Assembly: GCA_015698045.1 (NCBI GenBank)
Contig: BLAL01000051.1
Coordinates: 213,501-277,500 of the forward strand
Direction of reading: 5' to 3'
Origin: Rhizophagus clarus
Lineage: Eukaryota > Glomeromycota > Glomeromycetes > Glomerales > Glomeraceae
Length of the DNA stretch: 64,000 nucleotides
Shown here: positions 1 through 11,603 of the stretch, in pieces
Layout of the letters: the number at the start of each line of letters is the position of its first letter
How positions within the stretch are numbered: position 1 is the stretch's first letter
The notes under the pieces: model-generated
The model's input: the letters and a program-made list of their open reading frames with translations, nothing else
Told to the model about the DNA's origin: nothing
The model's database searches: none
Made by a program: the position numbers and the translations under genes

Positions 1-1883
1 GAGGAGATAAAATTGGTCTCTCTAGTTCTCTTCACACTTTTGAGCATGGCACTTCTATATTTTGGAATTTGAGATGAGGCTTGTCCAATAGTTAAGCCAC
101 AAGGAAGGTCTTTAATGTATTGGGCAATGTCAAATTCAGTCACATTTTCAATAGGTGCGGGTCTCATTTTAAATTTTCTTTTGATCTTTTGAGCTTTAAT
201 GGTGGATGGGGTAGTTTCTGCTGAAGGAACAACTGGAATAATATATTCCTCTCCTCCTTCATCCATTTCATCTCCTGTTCTCACTCTTTTTCTTAGTTGT
301 CTTTCTTTTCCAGATTCTGAACGAGTATTTACATATACTTCATATTCAGCTTCATCCTCCTCTTCCTCATCATAGGAGTAGTATTCTTCTTCTTCAACAT
401 ATTCTTCATCCAGGAAATTAACAGGTCTGGTGAAAAGTTTTCTACTATTATTATTATTATTATTTCCTGAGTTGTTATTTCTATTACTTCTGCACTCTCT
501 GGAGATATGTCCTACTTTCCCACATTTGAAACAGGTTAGTTTAGTTTTATCTCTAGCCTTTTCTGTAGTCGCTCTAAAATTTCTGGGCTTGCTATTATTG
601 TTACTATTATTTTGAGCTAGCAATGCTGATGATAAGGTTGCATAATTAAGAGTCAATTGTTGGAGTTGTTGAGTTAATGCATCTACATCTGGGTCATTCT
701 TGCTAGTGGAAGATCCAGCAACAGGAGTGATTGGTAAAGGAGCATTTTCCTTTACAGCAACAGGAACATTTAAAGAAACTGACTTTGTAGGAACATAATT
801 ATATCCAGTTTCTACCAATTTTGCACGGGTAATTGCATCATTTAAAGTAGTAGGATTGTTAGTGGATACTAAAGGAGTCAGCAGAGGGTTTAGTCCATAC
901 AAATACATTTGCACTTGTAATGCAGCAGGAACAGGTGGAGGATCAGTAGTTCCATTCACTTTTCTTAAGACTTTCTTGAATCTTCTAGAGTAGTCCTCAA
1001 CTTTTTCTTCAGCTGTTTGTCTGATAGTCATCAGTTCATAGTACCATTGATTTTTCTTAGTTTCAGGAGAGAAATATGCTTCAAACTGGTGTACAAAACT
1101 GGCATTTTGGTTTGTATTATCATTCCAAACAGTAAGACCATTACCATTGGCTCTGAACCAGTCATGGGCTGCATCCTTCAAGTATCCTGCAGCAATAGCT
1201 ATTCTTCTGTTACCTGTCCACTGATTAGTATTAGCAGCTGTTTCAAAATGTTCCAACCATTCATAAGGGTCCTCATCATCTTTTCCATGAAAGTTATCTA
1301 CTTTGGCTATGGTTAGTTCACGAGGAGGTGGAGCATTTCCTAATGCAGTGGTCAACTGTGTAATATTTTGGCCATTAGTACCAAAAATAGTAGTTAAAAC
1401 TGCAGTAAGTTGATCTTGATTCATAGTTTCAGGAGGTGCTTCTGGTGGAGGTAGGTTGTGGTATAGATTATATAGCTTGGTGGTTTGATATTCAGTAGGT
1501 GCAGAGGAGTATCCTTGGGTTTCTTCACAAAGAGCAGGTATATAATATAATAATTCTAGTATAGGAGTGCTAAGGGTGGAAAATAGTATGCTTTTTAGAA
1601 TTTCAGTAGTAAGGTCAGCAGCAGTATTCAGTTCAGCGATATTTTCTTTTAGTTTGGCAAAGGTAATAATAGTGCAAAGGTTGTAGTTTCTAGCAGAATG
1701 ATTATCTTTAATCCAATTCCAAAAGTTAAAGAATCCAGTAGGATGTTGGTTATAAAGTATTTCTCCTGATGGGGTATAACAAAAATTACAATAAGGAGCT
1801 CTTTCAAAGGCAGGTCTTCTTCTCTGAAGGTGCTTATTTCTGTGATGTTTTCTTTGGCTCTTTTTAGTACCGTAATATGGCAT
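1..1883 (-). CDS. gag: Gag (Gag-Pol start) of LTR retrotransposon, partial
   Basis: Open on the minus strand from ATG 1883-1881 to base 1, about 627 codons; an in-frame TGA lies just upstream of the ATG. Residues 1-40 are very basic, followed by a Cys pair (CNFC). Around residues 190-245 a Gag-domain core reads FHGKDDEDPYEWLEHFE and later AAHDWF. A CCHC knuckle (C-x2-C-x4-H-x4-C, core CFKCGKVGHISREC) lies at 533-492, about residues 450-464. An Asp/Glu-rich linker (about 430-300) follows, and then a region resembling that before the aspartic protease (core DIAQYIKDLPCGLTIGQAS). Gag packages element RNA into cytoplasmic particles. Nothing visible is broken. Confidence 0.88.
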   Translation of the reverse strand, partial: MPYYGTKKSQRKHHRNKHLQRRRPAFERAPYCNFCYTPSGEILYNQHPTGFFNFWNWIKDNHSARNYNLCTIITFAKLKENIAELNTAADLTTEILKSILFSTLSTPILELLYYIPALCEETQGYSSAPTEYQTTKLYNLYHNLPPPEAPPETMNQDQLTAVLTTIFGTNGQNITQLTTALGNAPPPRELTIAKVDNFHGKDDEDPYEWLEHFETAANTNQWTGNRRIAIAAGYLKDAAHDWFRANGNGLTVWNDNTNQNASFVHQFEAYFSPETKKNQWYYELMTIRQTAEEKVEDYSRRFKKVLRKVNGTTDPPPVPAALQVQMYLYGLNPLLTPLVSTNNPTTLNDAITRAKLVETGYNYVPTKSVSLNVPVAVKENAPLPITPVAGSSTSKNDPDVDALTQQLQQLTLNYATLSSALLAQNNSNNNSKPRNFRATTEKARDKTKLTCFKCGKVGHISRECRSNRNNNSGNNNNNNSRKLFTRPVNFLDEEYVEEEEYYSYDEEEEDEAEYEVYVNTRSESGKERQLRKRVRTGDEMDEGGEEYIIPVVPSAETTPSTIKAQKIKRKFKMRPAPIENVTEFDIAQYIKDLPCGLTIGQASSQIPKYRSAMLKSVKRTRETNFIS

Positions 1884-1965
1884 TCAATTGGGTGCAAGTA
1901 CGTCTGCAATTGTTTTTCTTCTCAAGTACGTCTGAGAGATCCAGTATAGACAGTTCGTCGCTATA

Positions 1966-1982
1966 CCTGGCAGGAATCACCA
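1966..1982 (-). promoter_or_regulatory. Primer-binding site (tRNA) of the retrotransposon
   Basis: Read on the minus strand from 1982 the sequence is TGGTGATTCCTGCCAGG. It starts with the TGG that pairs with a tRNA 3' CCA and sits 2 nt after the inferred LTR end. The matching tRNA was not identified. Confidence 0.6.
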
Positions 1983-1984
1983 AT

Positions 1985-2359
1985 TGTTACCCTGGTCAGT
2001 TCGTCGATCAGGTAACTATGACTTGGAGACAGGGATGCAATAGATATGTCTCAAGTCCAATCAACAAGACACACTATTCACAAAGGGACAGTTCGTTTAT
2101 AAGGTAAAAGAGTTTATTTATTAATTATATGAACTTGTTATTATAACTTTGTTATTACACTCTCTGATATTTTTCAACTAAAAAGAAATTTCAGGATATT
2201 TATACAAAATAAAATATATTTAAAAATATAACAAATAAATCTAATATATCAAATAAAACTAATAAATCAAATAAATAAAATAAATCAATTAAATCAAATA
2301 AATCAGATAAATCAAATAAAACTGATATATCAAATAAATCGGAAATATCAAAAATAACA
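1985..2359 (-). repeat. Putative 5' LTR, 375 bp
   Basis: Boundaries are inferred. The interval begins TGTTA and ends TAACA on the plus strand, a perfect 5-bp terminal inverted repeat with the TG...CA ends usual for LTRs, and it directly abuts the primer site. In element orientation it holds a low-complexity U3 (reiterated AAATAAATCA-like units, about 2225-2345) and a TATA-like TTATAAACG at about 2104-2096. The second LTR lies outside the window, so identity between LTRs could not be checked. Confidence 0.6.
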
Positions 2360-3121
2360 GGCTATGATGGCTTTGGCTTAGGCGGCTCTATATACTTTGC
2401 CACAATGTCACGTGATTACTACGCCAACAGTGCCTTGATCGAAATCATGAATTGCGATCTTTAAGATGCCCAAGATATCTATAGACCCATCATTTCACAT
2501 TACTTTTTATTGATAATTGGAAATAGAGCAAGCTTATAACTTAGCTTTTGTAAAATTACAAAAGACCCGCGTGATTGTACGGGTCCACTATCAAATAAAT
2601 GGAACATTACTTTTCACAAACGCATTTCAAAATATGACTTTTCCTAAACTTTTATTTTTAGTATAATACTATGTTTATAAAGAAAATAAGAAGCAAATGT
2701 ATCTTTCTTGAGTTTTGACCTGTGTAACAAGTCTGACTTGACCCGCATAATATATTTTACAATAAGGGGTCAAGAAGATGCAATCAGGAGATACAAGTCT
2801 GATACTTTTGCGAATAAGAATAAGGTGCAATGTGTATTTACTACGAGAAAGGTAACTGAATCAGTCCTTCACTTCTCTTTCTTCAAATAACAATGAAGAA
2901 CGAAGTATACTTGCTTCCGTATGAGGCTAGTAGCCGAAGTATAAAAAAAATTGCAGACTGATACAAATCACGTGATATAATATTTGAACTAATAAAAACC
3001 AAGTGTTTCTCATATTTATATATTTATACACGTGTAAAAAAAAAAATTCCTTTTCTCTTTCTTTTATACAATTATTTTCGACAAACAATCTGCTTAAGTA
3101 ATTTTCCCAAAGGTTCATAAA
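2360..3121. other. Intergenic; CACGTG palindromes upstream of the 3122 gene
   Basis: No convincing gene seen. The ORF at 2708-2890 has no coding character. Three CACGTG palindromes occur: TCACGTGAT at 2408, ATCACGTGAT at 2967-2976 and TACACGTGTA at 3027-3036. The last two lie 146 and 86 nt before the next start codon. Confidence 0.5.
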
Positions 3122-5046
3122 ATGGGGTACGAAAGCTATTTTAAATATAAAATTAATAATAATGATTACACTTTTACTTTTGAAGAATATGTCGTTTGGA
3201 ATTTATACAATGGGAATTTCAAGTTACCCTTCTCAGTGCAGAAGAAAAGCGGTTTTATTGGCTCGTATCCAAGTTTATTGTCCAAATTTTCAAATTCAAG
3301 TGCAACAAAATTAAATAAGGTAACTTTTAATTATTATTAACTTTATATTTATGGTTATACGATGATGAAGTATTTAGTTTTGAAACTCAATAGGTTTTTG
3401 AATGATTATTAACTGAGACTTTATAAAAATCTTTCTTGAAGGTTATTTTGCATTATCGCAAATATTATAAAGAATGGTAATCTAGAGATTAGGTTTTCCA
3501 TAATATATTAAGAGGTTTTTTATCGGGATTTTTGCAAAACCTTTTTGGAGATTATTTCATTCAAGAAATCATTCATAATCTAGCTTGAGAGTATTCAATC
3601 TATAGGTTTTTGAGTGATTATTATTTGTTATTTTTGTGAGACATTATAAAATCTCTCTTGAAGGTTATTTTGCATTTTCGCAAATATTATAAAGAATGGT
3701 AATCTAGATATTAAGTTTTCCATAATATGTTAAGAGGTTTTTTATCAGGATTTTTGCATAATCTTTTTGGAGATTATTTCATTCAAGAAATCATTCATAA
3801 TCTAGATTGAGAGTATTCAATTAGTATACTCACTGATTAAATATTATTTGTATTTTTAGAATATTTAATTTTTATATTTTATATTAATTTATACCCTTTT
3901 TTTTATTATATTTAGAGCGAAAAAAATTCTGTAAAAATTTACTTTGACTTGTTAGACAAATCAAATGATGATTATAAAATAAGCTATTCATTGTCTTATT
4001 TACTTATAAAAAAATCCGCAAATTTGGATGGGTTGATATTGACTTTACAACAGAAACAGAAATTTGAAATGTTTTACAAAAAGTATCGAATGTTAGTATT
4101 GTATAATATCAATTTTATCGTGATTCACAAGCATTAATTTCAAATTGGTTGTATAATTTAGTTATCAAATCATTCAAATAAAGTAATATCAACTGTTGCA
4201 AAGAACGTGTCTAAGCTTAAATTAGAAAAAAATGACCCTATTTTGTCAGGCATTATAGATCCCAATCACATAAAGGAGCATCATTCAATAATTGATGTTA
4301 ATGTTGAAGAGGATGATTGGAACGAATTTTGCGAATTTAGTTCAGATGATGATAATTTGCTTTTTGAAGATCGTAAGATTAAAAAATGGATTGATAAGAT
4401 CAGGAACGATAAAATGACATTAAAGAGCTCTATTAAAGCTTTAATTCGAGACATTTCGTATGTTTGGAATAATAATAATTATCAGAAAAGATCTCCTATA
4501 ATTAATGAATCAACATTTACTCATGACGTTTTATCTCCAATATTAAAATTTGTTGCACCCAATTATTTTAAAAGATGGGATCAAGCACAAAGTTTGGCCG
4601 CCAAGGATAGAGGCGTGCTGAAATATGTTGATGTTATCAGAAATATTGACATTAATGGTCATTATCTTGAAAATTTTTTCGTTGAAGTTTCACACAGGCC
4701 CTTCCATCATAATCCGCATGATCATGTTATTCATGATAATTATAAATTGGCCAAATTGGGTAAAGACTCACTAGATAGAAATAGAATGAACTTCGTCGAT
4801 GATGATGTAATTTTTCTTTTTCATTTGCATTCAGATTACTTGGTCGTATATTTTATGGATTATTATTATCATCCAATTGCTAGAAAAATTCAATTAGATG
4901 CTATTCAAATCCCTTTTTTCGCAAATGACACTTCTTTTAAACTGATAAGTTTTATCAAAAGCTTATATAAGTATAGATGTATGTTAAAAAATTTACAAAA
5001 GAAACGTGTATCAATTATTAATAGAAAAAAATTACAAACGATCTAA
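3122..5046 (+). CDS. Family A member 1: PD-(D/E)XK-like protein, intact, 3 exons
   Basis: Model: exons 3122-3319, 3916-4095 and 4162-5046, all phase 0, with donors GTAACT and GTATTG and acceptors TTTAG; about 420 residues without a stop. Exon 3 carries TFTHDVLSPIL, later YVDVI, then FFVEVSHRPF, then a YKLAKLGKDSLD block, followed by a beta-rich tail. I recall this order (D, hydrophobic-E-x-S/K, KL-x-K...DSLD) from a large uncharacterised Rhizophagus family. It resembles a restriction-endonuclease-like core, but the position expected for the catalytic Lys is Ser (E-V-S). Nuclease activity is therefore unproven and may be lost. Intron 1 (596 bp) is long because of a tandem duplication. No signal peptide or membrane segment is seen. 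Confidence 0.72.
3391..3822. repeat. 212-bp tandem duplication inside intron 1 of the 3122 gene
   Basis: Two direct copies (3391-3602 and 3603-3822) share long identical blocks, for example AATATTATAAAGAATGGTAA and ATTTCATTCAAGAAATCATT. They differ by scattered substitutions and a small insertion near 3625. They account for most of the unusually long intron. Confidence 0.9.
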
Positions 5047-6718
5047 TATTGACATTAGTACTTTCAGTACACCCCTCAAAAAGACTAAATAACAGTAGAT
5101 ATAATGAATTTAGAATGGCATTTTAATTCAAAATTTTGTTCCCCCATAAATTTATCTGAAAAAGAATTATTTGCTTGTAATTAAAAATATGTACATACAC
5201 AAGTTAGCGCAAAAAGAAATAAAATATAAACTCTTGTACCTTAATAATGCATGAAAATTGCTAATTAAACATTCTTCATTCTGATCATAATTTTTGAAGT
5301 CATAAATCATTTAACAAATTAAAAACATTATTATCCATAACCATTTATATTTTAAATAAATTTAGTGAAAATCTGCTTGTTACAAAAGGATATAAACTTC
5401 CTGAAAATTGGACTAATTTTCATTTTAATAGAATTTAATTGAATTTACCATTAAATCAATAAGAATTTGGCCATGTATACAAAATTTCTTGGTTGTAAAT
5501 GTATTTTATACTATCTCGCTTCGACCAATGTCTGGGGTCGATATCTCACAATCAACAGAATTGAGATCAAACTCACTTATTAAAACATCAATGTCGAAAC
5601 AAAGGATCTAGAACAAATTCACTTACATCTAGGATCGAACATCGAACGAACTAATAAACAAGATCAGGATCAAATTCGCTTAGCTTGGAATCTAAGCTAT
5701 TTATATTTCAAATGACACAGGAGCATACAATAACTAGGTTTTTTTTAATTTTCTGATAGAAAAGAACATGGGCTATATGATAAAAGAATTTATACTAATC
5801 CATGAATATTTGCGCGCGTTTTCACATTAATGATCTGATAAGATGCATTATATATATTAATAGGAAATCTTAAAATTTCTCATAATGGTTGAGTTTTTTT
5901 ATTTGAATTTCTGATAGAGGAGCACTTGGAAACTGTTAAATTACAAATTATATTTTGTCATAAACACTTGCGCGCGTTTTCACATTTATGATCAGTTTCG
6001 ATGCATCATATAATATTGATCAAAAGTCCTAACATTTGTACATAGAGAGAACTACGTAGAAAGCGATTTGTCACAAACAATTTTTGTCAAATTAAGGTAA
6101 TAAATAAAGTGCGTGAGAGCGACAGTAGAACTTTTTGTTAAATAATAAATTAGATAACTTTTAATGTTTCTAAATAATAATAATAGAAATTTTCATATTA
6201 GAGCATAATGATCATTGGTCAGTTGATTGAAATCAGAATGCTTGTTTAACTATTTCTTGCAGATATGAATTTTTTTGTAAAACTTGGCATTTATTTTAAG
6301 CATAATTTTATTTATCTTGTCCTTTGCTCGACATCGAACACATTTAATAATGATTTGAAGCAAACAAATCACTATTTAAAAATGGCCCAAAATTTCATCA
6401 ATCAAAAAAAAAAAAAAATCGTGCAATTTGTTTACAAATAATCAAAATAATTTCATTTTTATTAATTTACAACTTACACAAAACATCACTCTTTAAATAT
6501 TAATTATAACAATGTGCATAACAGCCTTTTTGATAATAATTTTCAATCAATTTATTTAAAAAACAATTACTTAGTTCAACAAAATGGAAATTCTAATGAA
6601 ACAACGCTTCAACTTCAGTTGTCTCGTCATATGTTTCGCAACACTACGTTAATTTTCCCGCTGAGAACACATTCAACGAATACTATTAATTCTTCTCAAT
6701 AGTTACATTTTGTAAAGA
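5047..6718. other. Intergenic, AT-rich, with two satellite units
   Basis: No gene seen. About 5515-5710 is less AT-rich and holds several TCGAAC-type words without an open frame. 5740-6040 holds two units of a satellite described separately. A short frame at 6514-6702 has no supporting feature. Confidence 0.4.
5740..6045. repeat. Two units of a ~160-168 bp satellite (also at 41.2-42.0 kb)
   Basis: Each unit starts with a T-run and ATTTCTGATAGA, then has TTGCGCGCGTTTTCACATT (about 5810 and 5969), then a GATCAG/ATGCAT(C)ATATA block. The same ordered blocks recur five times at 41243-42045. Confidence 0.85.
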
Positions 6719-7308
6719 TTAAAGAAATTTTTGGTTTCGTTCTCTATACGCTTTGTTTACACTTCTTTTTAATTCGACATTATAACAATATCTGCACAAA
6801 TAATGTTCATGTACTGTATTTAAGTGGCATTTTATTAAAAAACACCTGTAATCTGCATGATAAGTTCTTTTCATATTATCTGCAAGTGCATCAGAACAAC
6901 GTTCACATTTTATTATTTTTTTTGGTAACCTACCACTTATTTTGGAAAAAATATTATTAATATTATTATCAAAATCGATACTTGACTTATTTTTTTTAAA
7001 AATTATCACTGGCCCGTCTATTTCTCGATGTATATATTGATAAATTAATTCATTCATCGGAGCTCCATAAGCAAAAGTATCAATGTATTCATAATTATCA
7101 CATAAATGTTTTGCACACTCATATGTACCAAGATACGCCATAAAATCATTCAAGGTACCCTTAACAAATTGTATTTTTTTTTTCCGATTTTAGGTGGAAT
7201 ATAAATGCCAAGTAATTCGATATTATATTCTTTATTATGTTTTTTATCAGTATTTCTTAAATTTAATTTATTTAAATACACAATTTTGGGGTCGACGCAA
7301 CTTTCCAT
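6719..7308 (-). pseudogene. Cys/His-rich protein gene, frameshifted in an A10 tract
   Basis: The first frame starts at ATG 7308 (MESCVDPKIVYLNKLN) and ends in a stop at 7150. The second frame runs to 6719. They join if one A is added to the A10 run (T10 on the plus strand, about 7173-7182); no GT-AG intron bridges them. The C-terminal third has CERCSDALADN, then a YHADYRCFLIKCH stretch and YLCRYC, a plausible two-zinc module. I do not recognise the family. The break may be a real one-base loss or an assembly error in a homopolymer. Confidence 0.55.
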
Positions 7309-10300
7309 AATCCTTATGATAATGTAAAATTTCTTATGCACTTATTTTATACTTTTTAATGTATTATTGTTATTTAGTAATATGTTAAGAATATTAGAAA
7401 TTTAATAATTTATTTAAATAGGTATTAATAACTAATGTAATGATAAAACAAAGAAAATGTGGCACAGTTTAAGAAAATTATAAATGCCAAAATTATTAAT
7501 TATAATAATAATAAAATAATGATATTATAACCATTTTTATATAAATAAAATTCGCAAAAATATAACGAAATTTTGTTTATTTTATAAATGATTTTGATTA
7601 CTATTTGTTACTAATTACATTCTTAGAAAATGGTTTATTTTAAATAAAGAAATTAATTCAATTGAATAAAGATTTTGTTTATTATATAAGATATTGTAGG
7701 ATGTATTATGCCGTTTACAGTATTGAATGATATTATTCACAAAAATTAAACGCTGTTAATTGATTATGGAAACATTACAAATACAAGTAAATAAAATTAT
7801 AAAACATTAATAATAAAAATTGTATTTAAAATATTAACAAATCAAAACAAAATTTAGCAAATTAGCAGTTTAATTTTTATTATGAAGAATTGCCAAACTT
7901 GGTTGAATTATTTTTATGAATAATTTAATTAAGAAGAAGATGCTTGTTGAACAACAAGAATTTCATACTTATACAATCTTTAAAAACAATTTGCTCGTAC
8001 TCTTGATAAATTTGTTCGGATTAAACTCTTGATAGAATTATTTGTTTTGGAATTAAAAATAATGAGAGTATAAATTTTTTGCACAACTTTTTTGGAAATT
8101 AATTTTTCAGCAATTAGATAATATATTGCCAATTATACATCTTTTGAACTTAATTATTTAAGTTGGGATTTAATACCATTTACGATGATTATTAAAAGAA
8201 ACTTAATTATTTCGGCTAATCAACATAAGTTTGACTCATTTTTACATTAATAATAAACTAATTAATATAGTAGCAGAAAGCGATTTTTTCAAATAAAATT
8301 TTAATTAAGTCTATTCGCTTCTTTGTAAGTATTTGTGTTTACTGATTGCAAAAGAGTTCAACGCTTTAGAATAAAAAATTAACACTTAATAATCAATTGA
8401 TAATTCAACACTGAAATTACTGAAAAATACTTAATAAATAATTCGAAATTAGCAACATGAAATAAATGAGTTTGATATAAAGACAGTAATTTAAAATCAG
8501 AGCTCGCAAACTTTATTGGTAAAATACATAGTATCCTTTGATAATCCTTGATAAAATCTAAATAATAAAAAGAGTATTTGAATATGAATGTTCAAAAACC
8601 GTCTCTCATCATATTATCTTAGCAAATATCAGTGTTCTGAGTTTTCATAACGTTTTTTAATTTTGCTTAAAATTCTATCCTAATTCTGATAAAGCGATGA
8701 ATACCGCCAACAATATTTTACTCTATCATTTTTTAATACACGATTTAACACATAATTATACTCTGGTATTTTGCAATTGCTGATTCATTACATTTATATT
8801 TGAATTAAGTAAGTTGCTTATATTATATTGCACTTAAACACTCTAATGAGATTTATATACATAATAATATTTCATAAACTTAAATTTATCACTTTAAAAT
8901 TTATTTATCTATCTTACTCATTTTTATTATGATAAATATGTATCATATTTCATTGTAAATGAATGATAGATAAATCCCATGAATGACGAATCGCCTCTAA
9001 AGATAATTAATAAAGTTAATTGATAAATTGTAGTTTTTTTTTAATCATGATCTATTTAAATAGTTTGTTTTTCATCGAGAAATAGCCACTTGCTCAATGC
9101 GTGTATTACCGACTCGACTTCTTATCGATCAAGGACCCGTAAAATTTTTTGCCTATTTAAAAATTAACCAGTCAGAATCACCGACTAGAAAGCTTAATTT
9201 TGGCCAGAATCGATCATACCCAAAAATGTTGATTTTTTCAGTCACGTTACTGGAATCGATTTTTAAAATTAATAATCAGTAATGTAAATAGTACTTAAAT
9301 TAAAATGTTTAAGAGTTTATATCCATCCAATGATTGCATTTTGTCAATTTGTTCTTAACTGTTAAATGCAAAAATTTCATGCCACTGAAATCAATAGAAG
9401 TCAGTTTACCTTCCTAACATAACAGTTTTCAAATTTTCAATAAAGTTTTATATGGACTTATCAATGCTTATTATTATTAAATCAAATTTTATGGTTACAA
9501 ATGATAATGTTTGTAATAATTGCTATTAGTTTACTAATTTTCTGGCATTTTACACCAAGTAAAGTATTAAATGGTAATACAAATAATGGGAAAATCAATT
9601 TTTAAATTTTTCATTATTCAAAACGAAATTATGAAAACAAATAAATTTCAAGTGTAACAGTTTTAATCAAATCTATAATATATACTGTATAATTCAAACA
9701 ATTCAAAAATAATTGAATACTTGTATTGTTGTATTTCTGATTAATTCAACTGCACCTTTAGTTAATAAAACATTAACATTAGCTTGTTTTAATTAATCAC
9801 GCTTTATGCTATTTTTATTTCTTAATAACAATATTGTGAAGTATATGATAAAAAACCAGAATATATAATATTTACTATGAATGAACTATGTAACAATTGT
9901 TTAAAATCAACTTTGAATTCATAATATTTGAATTGTTGCAATACGAATTTTAAAAAAAAAAAATGCAGAAGAAGAGTTAAAGTTTAAAAAGGTCCACTTT
10001 CCTAAATTTCAATTTTGAAATGATTTTAAATATTAGATAATGTCCATGATTAAGCTTTACTATTTATGTAAGCTTCTTTTATAATAATTTATAATATCAT
10101 TTAGACATTAAAAGAGGCAGTTTTCTAAATGCTAAGAACTGCGAAATTTATTATTTTCAAGTCATCTTACCGATTTCAAATTTTTAGTCCTCAAACAAAC
10201 TGTTATTAATTTACAGTATATCACATAATTGAGTTATTTTATTTGTAAAATTTTATTAGTATGACCAAAATAAAAACAGTTATGATTGTTATAGTGGCAA

Positions 10301-10769
10301 AATTAACACAATTTTATTATAAATGACAAGTTAATTGTTTCTTTTACGACAATTTATAAGATGCTATCAATTATAATAATTAAACTATTTAACAATAATA
10401 ATTGAACTGTCATAAGATGCAAATTGTGACAGGAATAATTATCATGTTATCATTAATCCAGTGTTAAGTAAAACTTGATATGTTAAATGAACGGATGCAA
10501 GCTCAAGTTAATAGATAATGCAATACGTTACTTATTATTATGCGACGATCATAATTCAGCAACAATACAACAATGCATAATACACCTAAAATGATGTAAT
10601 GTGTGGAAACATTACATTCTAAACTATGAAAATATAATTCATTTATTAATTATGTTGATACCGGGCACTGGGCAGTAGTAGAAATTGGAATTTTATTCGA
10701 TTTCTTATTTTTTGATAAAAATTGCGTTTTCTATGAAGCCATCCTAACTGATTAAAAAATCTTATTAGT
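7309..10769. other. AT-rich gene desert, 3.5 kb
   Basis: Nothing recognisable. The frame at 9097-9282 lies in a slightly more complex patch but has no motif, promoter or splice support. Confidence 0.4.
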
Positions 10770-11125
10770 CATAAGTTTTATTTGCATCAAAACGAACCAT
10801 TTTTGTGAATGAGTTAATCCACTGATAATCTGCCTCATTCATAAGTAATTTGCATTCAAATAATCTTTGGCAATACTGTTCGCAACTGCATATAGTACCT
10901 GGATTTTATTCAAGAACTCAATATTTTGAATTGAAAGTATATTAGTATATAAATTATATGAAAAGAAATAAATTATTCTAAGATATTATTCAAAAATTAA
11001 GTAGCAATGGGGGTTCTATTTTCAGAGATATTATATGCAGTTGCATACGATGATACGAAATCGAATATGTTATCTAAACATTTTAATGCTTCATAAATAG
11101 CTTTGGTGAGATTTCATTATATATA
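10770..11125 (-). pseudogene. Weak coding remnants, minus strand
   Basis: Two short blocks have coding-like composition. One (about 11120-11008) reads ALKCLDNIFDFVSSYATAYN before a stop. The other (about 10905-10775) reads in one frame CSCEQYCQRLFECKLLMNE and in an overlapping frame NKIQVLYAVANSIAKDYLN. Splice sites joining them were not found. Treated as exon relics of an unknown gene. Confidence 0.25.
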
Positions 11126-11603
11126 ATATCTGTGTAATAAATTAGCATATAAACTTCATTATTACATAATTATGAAATATTATAATACATCAAATGATAC
11201 AATAACAATTCAAAAATAATACTATTTACACTTGTAAATAATGTATTTAAAATTTATTTATGATGATAAATAATTCATAATTATACACTACTTTCCAAAG
11301 TTTCAGTTCTCATAATTTACAATTATAAGATAATTATAATCTAATAATTGTTCTGCTCAGGTTCTACAATATAATAATGCAATAGTATACTTATATATAC
11401 TTATATCAGTATATATAAGAGTAAATTTATTGGCTATTACGAGTTATACTACTCGTCCAAAACGAGAACGAAATCCAAAATTTCAACTTAACAAATAACT
11501 GCCTTAATTTAAGAAACAACTACTTATCAAAAGACAATCGCTCAAAAAATAGCAACCACAGTAACTGAACAATCAGTCACAACTATTACAGCCAGTTGCT
11601 TCG

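Larger units (their letters stand above)
1..2359 (-). mobile_element. Ty3-type LTR retrotransposon, 5' portion, cut by the window edge
   Basis: The element reads right to left: a putative 5' LTR (1985-2359), a primer-binding site (about 1966-1982), a short leader, then a long Gag frame that runs off base 1. The Gag carries a retrotransposon Gag domain and one CCHC zinc knuckle, which places it in the Ty3/Metaviridae-like group. Protease, reverse transcriptase, integrase and the 3' LTR would lie left of the window. The visible Gag frame has no stop, so the copy may be young. The target duplication cannot be tested; its right-hand copy would begin at 2360 (GGCTA). Confidence 0.85.

Noticed and set aside
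430-615. Leu-rich plus-strand frame
   Set aside because: Antisense shadow of the Gag linker (poly-Asn/Asp codons), overlapping the zinc-knuckle region.
5515-5710. Possible tRNA or small RNA because of TCGAAC words
   Set aside because: No cloverleaf arms could be paired; the words do not sit in a tRNA layout.
9097-9282. 61-codon frame in a slightly GC-richer patch
   Set aside because: No motif, splice signal, promoter or coding-like continuation.
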